This document shows, one piece after another, positions 35,540-43,563 of a DNA stretch of 64,000 nucleotides. The notes beneath the pieces are model-generated. The model was not told the DNA's origin, did not search any database, and saw nothing but the letters and a program-made list of their open reading frames with translations. The stretch comes from Embleya scabrispora DSM 41855. Lineage in GTDB: Bacteria > Actinomycetota > Actinomycetes > Streptomycetales > Streptomycetaceae. The stretch covers positions 159,389-223,388 of the forward strand of contig NZ_KB889585.1 in NCBI RefSeq assembly GCF_000372745.1. The letters run 5' to 3'. The number at the start of each line of letters is the position of its first letter. The stretch's first letter is position 1. The translations under genes and the position numbers were made by a program.

Positions 35540-36190
35540 CTAACGCGTCGGGGGCTTCTTCCCCGTGACGCCCATGAAGACCAGCGTGGACAGCGCCGGA
35601 CGGACGTCCTTCATCTTGATGTTCCAGGATTCGAAGCCCTTCTGGTGCCCGGCCACCGCCGCCAGCATCGCGACCAGGGTGCCCGCCATGGCGTTCGGCT
35701 GCACCTCGTCGCCGACCTTGCCCTTGGCCTGCATGTTCTCGATGGCCTCGGTGAGCGAGCCGGTGACCGCCGTCAGAATCTTCTGACGCACCTTGTAGAA
35801 GCGCTTGTCGCCCTCGGCCGAGGCCAGGTCGACGACGCGAAGGATCGGCTCGTAGTCCCGCCAGAATTCGAGGAAGCCGTCGGCCAGGGCCTCGGCGGCG
35901 GCGAAACCGCCCTTGCCGGCCCAGTTCTGGTCCTCGGCGAGAGTCTTCAGACGCTGGCCGTCCTTGGCCATGTCGTTCGCGATCTCGAGGATCGCACTCT
36001 CGACGTCCTGAAAGTACTGGTAGAAGGTGGCGGGAGAGGTGCCTGCCATACGGGCGACGTCGATGACCTTGACGTCCCGGTACGGAGACGTGTCGAGCAT
36101 CTCGCGGAGGCAGTCGAGCAGCTTTTGCCGCGTCGCCTGTCCGCGTCGCCCGGCGACGCGGCCGTCGACGGTGCGAACTTGTCCTGTCAT
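35540..36190 (-). CDS. TetR-family transcriptional regulator
   Basis: 216 residues. TetR helix-turn-helix at about residues 20-66 (TRQKLLDCLREMLDTSPYRD, VKVIDVARMAGTSPATFYQY, FQDVESAI). The C-terminal ligand domain is about 140 residues, and the protein ends in a basic tail. It lies 4 bases after an SDR gene, which puts it under the palindrome at 37088 and makes autoregulation likely. Its sequence does not resemble what I remember of KstR or KstR2, although it sits in a KstR2-type gene set. Ligand is probably a CoA-thioester of a steroid intermediate, by analogy. Confidence 0.86.
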   Translation of the reverse strand: MTGQVRTVDGRVAGRRGQATRQKLLDCLREMLDTSPYRDVKVIDVARMAGTSPATFYQYFQDVESAILEIANDMAKDGQRLKTLAEDQNWAGKGGFAAAEALADGFLEFWRDYEPILRVVDLASAEGDKRFYKVRQKILTAVTGSLTEAIENMQAKGKVGDEVQPNAMAGTLVAMLAAVAGHQKGFESWNIKMKDVRPALSTLVFMGVTGKKPPTR

Positions 36191-36194
36191 GCCG

Positions 36195-36998
36195 TCAGTT
36201 TACGGGCGCATGATCGGTCTCGCTGTCCGCCGCACGGAGGAAAGCGGGCATTTCCCCGCCGCCGTGCATGAGTAGTTCCGCTCCGCTGACATACCGTGAC
36301 ATCGGCGAGGCGAGGAACAGGCATACGTCCGCGACGTCGGAGGGATCCGCCATCCGACCGAGCGGAATCGTGTCGGCCACACGCTGCACGCCCGCCTCGT
36401 CCCCGTAGTGCAGGTGGGCCTGTTCGGTCCGAACCAGGCCCACGATCACCGAGTTGAGTCGGATCTTGGGTGCCCACTCGACGGCCAGCGAGCGGGTGAG
36501 CGAGTTCATCCCGGCCTTGGCCGCGCCGTAGGCGGCGGTGCCCGGCGAGGGGCGCACGCCGCTCACGCTGGAGATGTTCACGATCACCCCGCCGGAATCC
36601 TGACGGTGCATCAAGCGGTGGGCGGCCTGCGCGAAATACAGCGGACCGAGCAGGTTCAGCTCGATGATCGCCTTGGAGAACCGAGGTGACGCGGTGGCCG
36701 CGTCGGTCTGCGGCGCGCCGCCCGCGTTGTTCACCAGCACATCCAGTCGACCGAAGCGTTCCTCGACGAACTCCACGGCGGCGAAGGCCGTGTCGGGGTC
36801 GCGCACGTCCGCCGGGGTGTACACCGCGGTGCGCGCGCCGGCGGCGGGCAGTGTCTCCGGCTCGCGGCGCGAACACACCACCACATCGGCGCCGGCCGCC
36901 AGGAAGCGCTCGCTGATGCCCCGTCCGATCCCCTTGCCGCCACCGGTGACGAGAACGACGCGTCCACTCATGTCGAGCGGGTTGGGGGAGGACGTCAT
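36195..36998 (-). CDS. SDR-family oxidoreductase (Rv3549c-like)
   Basis: 267 residues. TGGGKGIG at residues 18-25, NNAG, Ser143/Ser144, Tyr157 and Lys161 make a complete active SDR, with SRYVSGAELLMHGGGEMPAF at the end. Position next to an enoyl-CoA hydratase of the EchA20 type and diverging from it is the same as Rv3549c/Rv3550 in mycobacteria, where the SDR belongs to the HIP regulon. It is followed at once by the TetR gene. The reaction is not established. Confidence 0.82.
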   Translation of the reverse strand: MTSSPNPLDMSGRVVLVTGGGKGIGRGISERFLAAGADVVVCSRREPETLPAAGARTAVYTPADVRDPDTAFAAVEFVEERFGRLDVLVNNAGGAPQTDAATASPRFSKAIIELNLLGPLYFAQAAHRLMHRQDSGGVIVNISSVSGVRPSPGTAAYGAAKAGMNSLTRSLAVEWAPKIRLNSVIVGLVRTEQAHLHYGDEAGVQRVADTIPLGRMADPSDVADVCLFLASPMSRYVSGAELLMHGGGEMPAFLRAADSETDHAPVN

Positions 36999-37087
36999 GG
37001 CCTGCTCCTGACGGGCTGCGGTGTCGTGGGCGCCACGCTCGCTTCGTCTGGCGTGGGTCGCTCGGGGTCAACTATGGTGGCAGAAAT

Positions 37088-37102
37088 CTGACGATCAGTC
37101 AG
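37088..37102. promoter_or_regulatory. Candidate TetR operator, copy 7
   Basis: CTGACGATCAGTCAG, perfect arms, between the divergent SDR-TetR and echA20-ipdABC units, which it could control together. Confidence 0.72.
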
Positions 37103-37213
37103 ATCGGGTGGTGATGTGCCTCTCACGACCGGACGGCCGCGTCGGCCGCACCCGCCGGTACATGGGACGTCGCCGGCCGATCCGACGCACGCGGCCGAAT
37201 GGATCTGGTTGCC

Positions 37214-37972
37214 ATGGCTATCCGTTACGAGGTGCGTGAGGGCATCGCCGAGGTGGTGCTGGACGCACCCCCCGTCAACGCGCTCACCGTCGCCGGCTGG
37301 TTCGAGCTCGCGGACCGACTCCGCGAGGCGAGCCGCGACCCGCAGGTCCGGGCCGTGGTGCTCCGGGCCGAGGGTCGCGGCTTCAACGCCGGCGTGGACA
37401 TCAAGGAAATGTCGAACACCGAGGGCTTCGATGCGCTCGTCGCGGCCAACAAGGGCTGCTTCGACGCGTTCGCCGCGGTGTACGACTGCGAGGTGCCGGT
37501 CATCGCGGCGGTGCACGGGTTCTGCGTCGGCGGCGGGATCGGTCTGGTCGGCAACGCGGACATCATCGTCGCGTCGCACGACGCGTTCTTCGGCCTGCCC
37601 GAGGTGGACCGCGGCGCGCTCGGCGCGGCCACCCACCTGGCCCGGCTGGTTCCGCAACACCGGATGCGACAGATGGTCTACACGTCGGAGAACGCCCCGG
37701 CGGCCGAACTCCACGCCTACGGCTCGATCTACAAGCTGGTGGACCGGGACAAGCTGGTCGAGACCGCGTTCGAGGTGGCCCGCACCATCGCCACGAAGAG
37801 CCCGACCGTCATCCGCGCCGCGAAGGCGTCGCTGAACGGCATCGACCCGGTCGACGTCAAGCGCTCGTACCGCTACGAGCAGGGCTTCACGTTCGAGCTG
37901 AACCTGACCGGCGTATCGGACGAACTGCGCGACGCTTTTACTGAGGGTCGCGAAGCGGACACGTCCAAGTGA
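37214..37972 (+). CDS. echA20: EchA20: ring-D hydrolysing enoyl-CoA hydratase-family enzyme
   Basis: 252 residues from the ATG at 37214 (an in-frame ATG lies 15 bases earlier; neither has a strong ribosome site). The key stretch VVLRAEGRGFNAGVDIKEMS, then VHGFCVGGGIGLVGNADIIV and FGLPEVDRGALGAATHLARL, is close to what is known of mycobacterial EchA20. That enzyme opens the last cyclopentane ring of the steroid by hydrolysing HIEC-CoA to COCHEA-CoA. The C-terminal YEQGFTFELNLTGVSDELRD also matches. First gene of a rightward operon with ipdA, ipdB and ipdC, the order found in actinobacterial HIP clusters. Confidence 0.9.
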   Translation: MAIRYEVREGIAEVVLDAPPVNALTVAGWFELADRLREASRDPQVRAVVLRAEGRGFNAGVDIKEMSNTEGFDALVAANKGCFDAFAAVYDCEVPVIAAVHGFCVGGGIGLVGNADIIVASHDAFFGLPEVDRGALGAATHLARLVPQHRMRQMVYTSENAPAAELHAYGSIYKLVDRDKLVETAFEVARTIATKSPTVIRAAKASLNGIDPVDVKRSYRYEQGFTFELNLTGVSDELRDAFTEGREADTSK

Positions 37973-38059
37973 GCGCCACCGCCGCCTTGCCGGGGGTCCG
38001 GGGGTTGCCCCCCGGGCGAGCACAGTACCGAGGGTCGCGAAGCGGACACCTCCAAGTGA
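37939..38059 (+). repeat. Duplicated 3' end of echA20
   Basis: The last 34 bases of echA20 (encoding TEGREADTSK and the stop) recur at 38026-38059 with two mismatches, 87 bases downstream, and a third fragment GCGGACACCTCGAAG follows. The segment between holds a GGGGGTCCGGGGG/CCCCCCGGG element of the streptomycete intergenic type. It is probably a small local duplication in the gap before ipdA. Confidence 0.7.
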
Positions 38060-38095
38060 TGCGGACACCTCGAAGCAGAGACGGAGCAACCATCC

Positions 38096-38965
38096 ATGGC
38101 TGACAAGCGCATGACGCCCGATCAGGTCGTCGCACAGCTCTCCGACGGGATGACCGTCGGCATCGGCGGGTGGGGTTCGCGGCGCAAGCCGATGGCCCTG
38201 GTGCGAGCCATCCTGCGATCCGACCTCAAGGACCTGACGGTCGTCTCCTACGGCGGGCCCGACGTCGGGCTGCTGGCCCGGGCCGGCAAGGCGAGCAAGC
38301 TCGTCTACGCGTTCGTGTCGCTCGACTCGATCCCGCTGGAGCCCAACTTCCGCCACGTCCGCGAGAACGGTCTGGTCGAGGCGGTCGAGTACGACGAGGG
38401 CATGTTCCTCACCGGCCTGCGCGCCGCCGCCCAGCGGTTGCCGTTCCTGCCCACCCGCGCGGGCCTGGGCTCGGACATCCTCAAGGTCTCACCGCACCTG
38501 AAGACGATCGAATCGCCCTACGGCGACGAGACGTTGGTCGCGATGCCGGCCCTGAACCTGGACGTCGCGCTGATCCACGCGAACGTCGCCGACGAACGCG
38601 GCAACGCCGCGCTGACCGGCCCGGACCAGTTCATGGACGACCTGTTCTGCCTCGCGGCCGAGAAGGCGTACGTCTCGGCCGAGCGCATCGTGCCCAGCGA
38701 GGAACTGCTCAAGGCGGCCGGCTGCGTACACACGCTGACCGTGCACCGCTACATGACGCACGGCGTGGTCGAGGCGCCCAACGGCGCGCACTTCACCGAG
38801 TGTCCGCCGGAGTACGGCCGGGACGAGGCGTTCCAGAAGGCGTATGTTACCGCTGCTGCCGACCCCGAGGCGTGGGCCGCGTTCGAGCGGCGATTCCTCA
38901 AGGTCGAGAGCGAAGCGGCGTACCAGGCCGCCGTCGAGGAGTTCAAGAAGGAGACGGCCAAGTGA
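38096..38965 (+). CDS. ipdA: IpdA, alpha subunit of the ring-C hydrolase COCHEA-CoA hydrolase
   Basis: 289 residues, class I CoA-transferase alpha fold: MTPDQVVAQLSDGMTVGIGG, then GGPDVGLLARAGKASKLVYA and PALNLDVALIHANVADERGN. In mycobacteria IpdA and IpdB together hydrolyse COCHEA-CoA to open ring C rather than transferring CoA. The start is ATG at 38096. The stop overlaps the ipdB GTG by 4 bases, so the subunits are coupled. Position between echA20 and ipdC confirms the identity. Confidence 0.92.
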   Translation: MADKRMTPDQVVAQLSDGMTVGIGGWGSRRKPMALVRAILRSDLKDLTVVSYGGPDVGLLARAGKASKLVYAFVSLDSIPLEPNFRHVRENGLVEAVEYDEGMFLTGLRAAAQRLPFLPTRAGLGSDILKVSPHLKTIESPYGDETLVAMPALNLDVALIHANVADERGNAALTGPDQFMDDLFCLAAEKAYVSAERIVPSEELLKAAGCVHTLTVHRYMTHGVVEAPNGAHFTECPPEYGRDEAFQKAYVTAAADPEAWAAFERRFLKVESEAAYQAAVEEFKKETAK

Positions 38966-39735
38966 GCACCGAGACCCTGACCGAGGCCACCCGGGCCGAT
39001 GTGTGCGTCGCCGCGGTCGCGGACTGCTTCCGCGGTGACGGCGAGATCATCGGCAGCCCGATGGGTGCCGTGCCCACGATCGGCGCCCGGCTGGCCCGCG
39101 CGACGTTCGAACCCGACCTGATGCTCTCCAACGGGGAGTCGTACTTCTTCGAGGGCGACGCCCGACTGGGCGCCCGACCCGACGAGTTCGCCGTGGTCGG
39201 CTGGATTCCCTACCGCCAGGTGCTGGACGTACTCGCCTCGGGGCGGCGGCACGTGATGATGGGCCCCGTGCAGATCGACGCGCACGGCAACGCCAACATC
39301 TCGGCGATCGGCGACTGGGCCAAACCCAAGCGCCAGGTGCTCGGCTCGCGCGGCGGTCCGGGCAACACGATCAACCACACCACCAGCTACTGGATCCCCA
39401 AGCACTCGGCGCGCGTGCTCACGCCGAAGGTGGACATGGTCTCCTGCGTCGGGTACGACCGGGCCGCCGCGGTGGGCTCGGCCGGGCGCTTCCACGAGGT
39501 CCGACGGGTCGTCACCAACCTGTGCGTGCTGGACTTCGAGACCGAGGCGAAGGTCATGCGGCTGCGCTCGCTGCACCCGGGCGTCACCGTCGAGGAGGTC
39601 GTCGAGGCGACCGGCTTCGAACTGGTGATCCCGGCCGAGGTGCCCACGTCGCGGGTGCCCTCGGACGAGGAACTGCGGATCGTGCGCGACGTGCTCGACC
39701 CGCGCGGCATGCGGCTGCGCGAGGTGCCGGCGTGA
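38962..39735 (+). CDS. ipdB: IpdB, beta subunit of the ring-C hydrolase
   Basis: 257 residues from GTG at 38962 (the mycobacterial subunit is about 250). CoA-transferase beta fold: FEPDLMLSNGESYFFEGDAR, MMGPVQIDAHGNANISAIGD, RGGPGNTINHTTSYWIPKHS and VDMVSCVGYDRAAAVGSAGR. It forms the heteromeric active site with IpdA. The gene is tied to ipdA and ipdC by GTGA overlaps on both sides, giving a tight translational block. Confidence 0.92.
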   Translation: MSTETLTEATRADVCVAAVADCFRGDGEIIGSPMGAVPTIGARLARATFEPDLMLSNGESYFFEGDARLGARPDEFAVVGWIPYRQVLDVLASGRRHVMMGPVQIDAHGNANISAIGDWAKPKRQVLGSRGGPGNTINHTTSYWIPKHSARVLTPKVDMVSCVGYDRAAAVGSAGRFHEVRRVVTNLCVLDFETEAKVMRLRSLHPGVTVEEVVEATGFELVIPAEVPTSRVPSDEELRIVRDVLDPRGMRLREVPA

Positions 39736-40820
39736 GCGCGGGCGGGCCGCACCCGGCGCTGCGCAACGGGTTCACCGAGAAGTTCGGCGTCGACCACCCG
39801 ATCGTGCAGACCGGGATGGGCTACGTGTCCTACCCCCGGCTGGTCGCGGCGACCGCGGAGGCCGGCGGTCTGGGCATCCTGGCCTCGGCCACGATGACCT
39901 ACGAGGAACTGGTCGCGGCGATCGCGGCGGTGAAGAAGAGCACCACCAGGGCGTTCGCGGTCAACCTGCGCGCGGACGCCCCGGACGCGGCCGAGCGGAT
40001 CGACCTGATGGGCCGCGAGGGCATCCGGGTCGCCTCGTTCGCGCAGGCGCCGAAGAAGGACCTGATCAAACGCGCGCACGACCTGGGCATGCTGGTGGTG
40101 CCCTCGATCGGTGCCAAGCGGCACGCGCAGAAGGTCGCCGAGTGGGGCGTCGACGGCGTGATCGTGCAGGGCGGCGAGGGCGGCGGGCACACCGGCTCGA
40201 TCCCGACCACGCTGCTGCTGCCGCAGGTGACCGACGTATTGCGCGGCAGCGACGTCACGGTGATCGCGGCCGGCGGCTTCTTCGACGGGCGCGGCCTGGT
40301 CGCCGCGCTGGCGTACGGCGCGGACGCGATCGCGATGGGCACCCGCTTCCTGCTCACCTCGGACAGCCCGGTGGGCCGCGCGGTCAAGGACGTCTACCTG
40401 GCCACCGACGTGAACGGCACGATCGTGTCCAAGGAGGTCGACGGCGTCCCGCACCGGGTGCTGGCGACCGACTTCGTCAAGCGGCTCGAACAGCGCTCGG
40501 TGCTCGCCCGCTATCCGCGTTCGATCGCCAACGCGATGAGGTTCCAAAAGCTCAGCGGCACCAAGCTGACCGACATGGTCCGCGAGGGCCTGGCGATGAA
40601 GAAGTCGCAGGGGCTGAGCTGGCCGCAGGTGCTGATGGCGGCGAACACCCCGATGTTGCTCAAGGCCGCGATGGTGGACGGGCGTCCGGACCTGGGCGTG
40701 ATGGCCTCGGGCCAGGTGGTCGGCGTGATCGAGGACCTGCCCTCGTGCGCCGAGCTGATCACCCGGATCACCGAGCAGGCGAGCGCGATCCTCTACGACC
40801 TGGAGTCCGCCCGGGTCTGA
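39732..40820 (+). CDS. ipdC: IpdC, flavin-dependent nitronate-monooxygenase-family dehydrogenase
   Basis: 362 residues. TIM-barrel of the 2-nitropropane-dioxygenase family: DHPIVQTGMGYVSYPRLVAA, ILASATMTYEELVAAIAAVK, WGVDGVIVQGGEGGGHTGSI (FMN-phosphate loop) and AAGGFFDGRGLVAALAYGAD. In the HIP pathway IpdC uses flavin to put the double bond into the oxidised ring intermediate before EchA20 acts. The last gene of the echA20-ipdABC unit, with a hairpin terminator after it. Other family members act on nitronates, but context makes that unlikely. Confidence 0.9.
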   Translation: MSAGGPHPALRNGFTEKFGVDHPIVQTGMGYVSYPRLVAATAEAGGLGILASATMTYEELVAAIAAVKKSTTRAFAVNLRADAPDAAERIDLMGREGIRVASFAQAPKKDLIKRAHDLGMLVVPSIGAKRHAQKVAEWGVDGVIVQGGEGGGHTGSIPTTLLLPQVTDVLRGSDVTVIAAGGFFDGRGLVAALAYGADAIAMGTRFLLTSDSPVGRAVKDVYLATDVNGTIVSKEVDGVPHRVLATDFVKRLEQRSVLARYPRSIANAMRFQKLSGTKLTDMVREGLAMKKSQGLSWPQVLMAANTPMLLKAAMVDGRPDLGVMASGQVVGVIEDLPSCAELITRITEQASAILYDLESARV

Positions 40821-40842
40821 CCGCTCCGCGCCGCACTCGAAC

Positions 40843-40873
40843 GCCGGCATCGCCCCTTTCGGGCGGTGCCGGC
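40843..40873 (+). terminator. Terminator of the echA20-ipdABC operon
   Basis: GCCGGCATCGCCC pairs with GGGCGGTGCCGGC (one T-G) around a CTTTC loop just past the ipdC stop. Confidence 0.8.
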
Positions 40874-40997
40874 GCCGTGTTCGCGCCGTGTTCGCGCCGG
40901 GTCTTCGCTGCGCCCTCGGGTGTGCGCCCACCCGAGGGGTGGGTCTGGACCCACCCCGGATCGGGGGTTCGGCGCAGTGTTCCGCGACCGTCGCGCC

Positions 40998-41014
40998 GAC
41001 AGACTCGAACTGTC
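40998..41014. promoter_or_regulatory. Inverted repeat before the MMPL gene
   Basis: GACAG-N7-CTGTC, 34 bases upstream of the transporter start. It differs from the 15-bp steroid palindrome, so the transporter may have its own regulator. Function not shown. Confidence 0.4.
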
Positions 41015-41048
41015 AGCGGGACACAGTGGATCACGAGGGGACCTGACA

Positions 41049-43250
41049 ATGACCAAGCAGCCGGCGACCGTTCGCGTCGCACGATGGAGCGCCACCCACC
41101 CGTGGCGGGCGATCACCATGTGGATCGCCTTCGTCGTCATCTGCCTGGTCGTCGGGGGCATGGTGGGCACCGAGAAGACCACCCCTGCGGACATGGGCAC
41201 CGGCCAGTCCGGCCGGGCCGACGAGATCTCCCGGCAGTACGGTCTCGACGGCGCGGCGAGCGAGAACGTACTGATCACCGCCAAGAACGGCACGCTGGAC
41301 CGGGCCGCGGCGGACAAGGTCGCCGCCGAGGTCACCGCGAAGCTGCGGGCCCTGCCCGAGGTGGCCGACGTCGCCGCGCCGGTCCCGTCCGACAACGGCC
41401 GCGCGCTGCTGGTCCCGCTCACCATGAAGGGATCCGCCGACAAGGCGCAGGACCACATCGACCCGTTGCTGAAGGCGACGGCGAGTGTCCGGAAGGCGCA
41501 CCCCGAGCTGCGGGTCGAGGAGATCGGCGACGCGTCGATCGGCAAGGGCATCCAGGACCAGATCGGCAAGGACCTCGGCCAGGCCGAACTCTTCAGCCTG
41601 CCGGTGACGTTGATCATCCTTATGGTCGCGTTCGGCGCGATGATCGCCGCCGCCGTACCGGTGCTGCTGGCCATCTCCGCGGTCGGCGCCTCGATCGGCC
41701 TGTACGGCCTCGCCTCCGCCGTCTTCCCGGACTCGGGCACCGTCGCCAGCGTGATCACCATGATGGGCATGGCGGTCGGCGTCGACTACTCGCTCTTCTA
41801 CGTCAAGCGTGAGCGCGAGGAGCGGGCCAAGGGCCGCAGCCGGATCGACGCGATCGAGATCGCCGCCGCCACCTCCGGGCACGCCGTGGTGGTCTCCGCG
41901 ATCGCGGTGGCCGTCTCGATGGCCGGCATGTACATCGCCGACGACGCGGTCTTCTCCAGCCTGGCCACCGGCGGCATCATCGTGGTCGCGGTCGCCATGA
42001 TCGGCTCGCTCACCGTGCTGCCCGCGCTGCTGGCCAAGCTGGGCAACCGGATCGACCGGCCGCGGATTCCGATCCTGTGGCGGCTGACCGCCCGCGAGGA
42101 CCGCGAGCCGCGCATGTGGAAGGCGCTGCTGCGTCCCGCGCTGAACCACCCCGCGATCACCCTCGCGGTCTCGGTGATCGCCCTGGGCGCGCTGGCCCTG
42201 CCCGCCTTCGGGATGAAGTTGCAGAACACCTCCAGCGACGACTTCCCGCGCTCGATGTCCACGATGCAGACCTACGACCGGATGACCGACGCCTACCCGA
42301 GCAAGCACAACCCGTACAACCTGGTCGCGCTGGCTCCGGTCGGCAAGGAGAAGGAGACCCGCGCCGCGTTGGACAAGGCGGTCGCACAGACCCGCGGCAA
42401 CCCGCTGTTCGCCCAGGACCCGGTCGAGGTGTTGGTCTCGAAGGACGGGCGCGCGTTCAAGGCCGACGTCATCACGCCGCACATCTCCAGCTCCGAGGAA
42501 GCCAAGACGGCGCTGAAGCAACTGCGCGAGAGCGTGTTGCCGAACACCGTCGGCAAGGTGGCGGGCGCCGAGTTCGCGGTCTCGGGTGAGACGGCCCAGA
42601 ACAAGGACTTCGCCGACCACGTACAGGACAAGCTGCCGCTGGTGATCGCCTTCGTGCTGCTGCTGACCTTCGTGATGATGTCGGTGACCTTCCGCTCGGT
42701 GGTCGTCGCGCTCACCGCGATCGCGATCAACCTGCTCTCCGCGCTGGCCTCCTTCGGCTTCCTGGTCGTGGTCTTCCAGCACACCTGGGCCGAGGGGATC
42801 CTGGACTTCAACTCCAGCGGCGCGATCATCTCCTGGCTGCCGCTGTTCCTGTTCGTGGTCCTGTTCGGCCTCTCGATGGACTACCACGTCTTCGTGGTCA
42901 GCCGGATCCGCGAGGCGGCCATGCAGGGGATGTCCACCAAGGCCGCGGTCGAGAAGGGCATCACCGGTTCGGCCGGCGTGATCACCAGCGCGGCGCTCGT
43001 GATGGTCTCGGTGTTCGTGGTCTTCGGCACGCTGAGCATGCTGGACATGAAGCAGATGGGCATCGGCCTGGCCGCCGCGGTCCTGATCGACGCGATCGTG
43101 GTCCGCATCGTGATCCTGCCCTCGCTGATGACGCTCCTGGGCCGAGCCAACTGGTGGCCCAGCCGGATCCCGCGCATCCACGCCCCGCAGCACGCGGCGC
43201 GGCAGTACCCCGCCGACTACGAGCCGCACGTCTACGAGCGCCAACTCTGA
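41049..43250 (+). CDS. MMPL/RND-family membrane transporter
   Basis: 733 residues with two six-helix halves, each after a large extracytoplasmic domain. Signature stretches include VITMMGMAVGVDYSLFYVKR with its conserved GxxxDY motif in the first half and LFVVLFGLSMDYHVFVVSRI in the second. RND pumps of this type move lipids, steroids or drugs using the proton gradient. ATG at 41049 follows GAGGGG. It sits between ipdC and a block of cell-wall proteins, and could import or export steroid-related lipids, but no direct evidence ties it to the pathway. Confidence 0.9.
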   Translation: MTKQPATVRVARWSATHPWRAITMWIAFVVICLVVGGMVGTEKTTPADMGTGQSGRADEISRQYGLDGAASENVLITAKNGTLDRAAADKVAAEVTAKLRALPEVADVAAPVPSDNGRALLVPLTMKGSADKAQDHIDPLLKATASVRKAHPELRVEEIGDASIGKGIQDQIGKDLGQAELFSLPVTLIILMVAFGAMIAAAVPVLLAISAVGASIGLYGLASAVFPDSGTVASVITMMGMAVGVDYSLFYVKREREERAKGRSRIDAIEIAAATSGHAVVVSAIAVAVSMAGMYIADDAVFSSLATGGIIVVAVAMIGSLTVLPALLAKLGNRIDRPRIPILWRLTAREDREPRMWKALLRPALNHPAITLAVSVIALGALALPAFGMKLQNTSSDDFPRSMSTMQTYDRMTDAYPSKHNPYNLVALAPVGKEKETRAALDKAVAQTRGNPLFAQDPVEVLVSKDGRAFKADVITPHISSSEEAKTALKQLRESVLPNTVGKVAGAEFAVSGETAQNKDFADHVQDKLPLVIAFVLLLTFVMMSVTFRSVVVALTAIAINLLSALASFGFLVVVFQHTWAEGILDFNSSGAIISWLPLFLFVVLFGLSMDYHVFVVSRIREAAMQGMSTKAAVEKGITGSAGVITSAALVMVSVFVVFGTLSMLDMKQMGIGLAAAVLIDAIVVRIVILPSLMTLLGRANWWPSRIPRIHAPQHAARQYPADYEPHVYERQL

Positions 43251-43278
43251 GTCTCGGCAGACCACTTCCGCCCCGAAA

Positions 43279-43323
43279 CCCGAAGGGCGCGACCACCGAA
43301 CCCGGTGGCCGCGCCCTTTCGGG
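43279..43323 (+). terminator. Terminator hairpin after the MMPL gene
   Basis: CCCGAAGGGCGCG and CGCGCCCTTTCGGG form a long stem with one bulge, extended inward by CCACC/GGTGG. Confidence 0.8.
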
Positions 43324-43563
43324 CGTTTCGCTTTTGCAGATGGACGAACCCAGTTGTCCCACAACGGAGTTGAGGTTCCGTCAGGGTGTTGGGAAACGCA
43401 CTGTCGCGGCTGCGGTGCGGGCGCTACGCTCGGCGCGGGCCGGTCCGGCTGGTTGGGGGTGTCGATGTCGGCCCGTTGTGCCAATGTGCGGCACCGGGTT
43501 CGCCGCGATCCGTTGGGGGACGTGATCGGATTCATCGCCGGCCGGAATTCACCTTTGCGAAAG

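Noticed and set aside
35540-36190. Calling the TetR gene kstR2
   Set aside because: Context fits but the sequence and the palindrome do not resemble KstR2 and its site as I know them.
36181-36200. A ninth palindrome at the TetR start
   Set aside because: CTGTCATGCCGTCAG has a changed left arm at the central position and lies in coding and junction sequence, so it is not counted.
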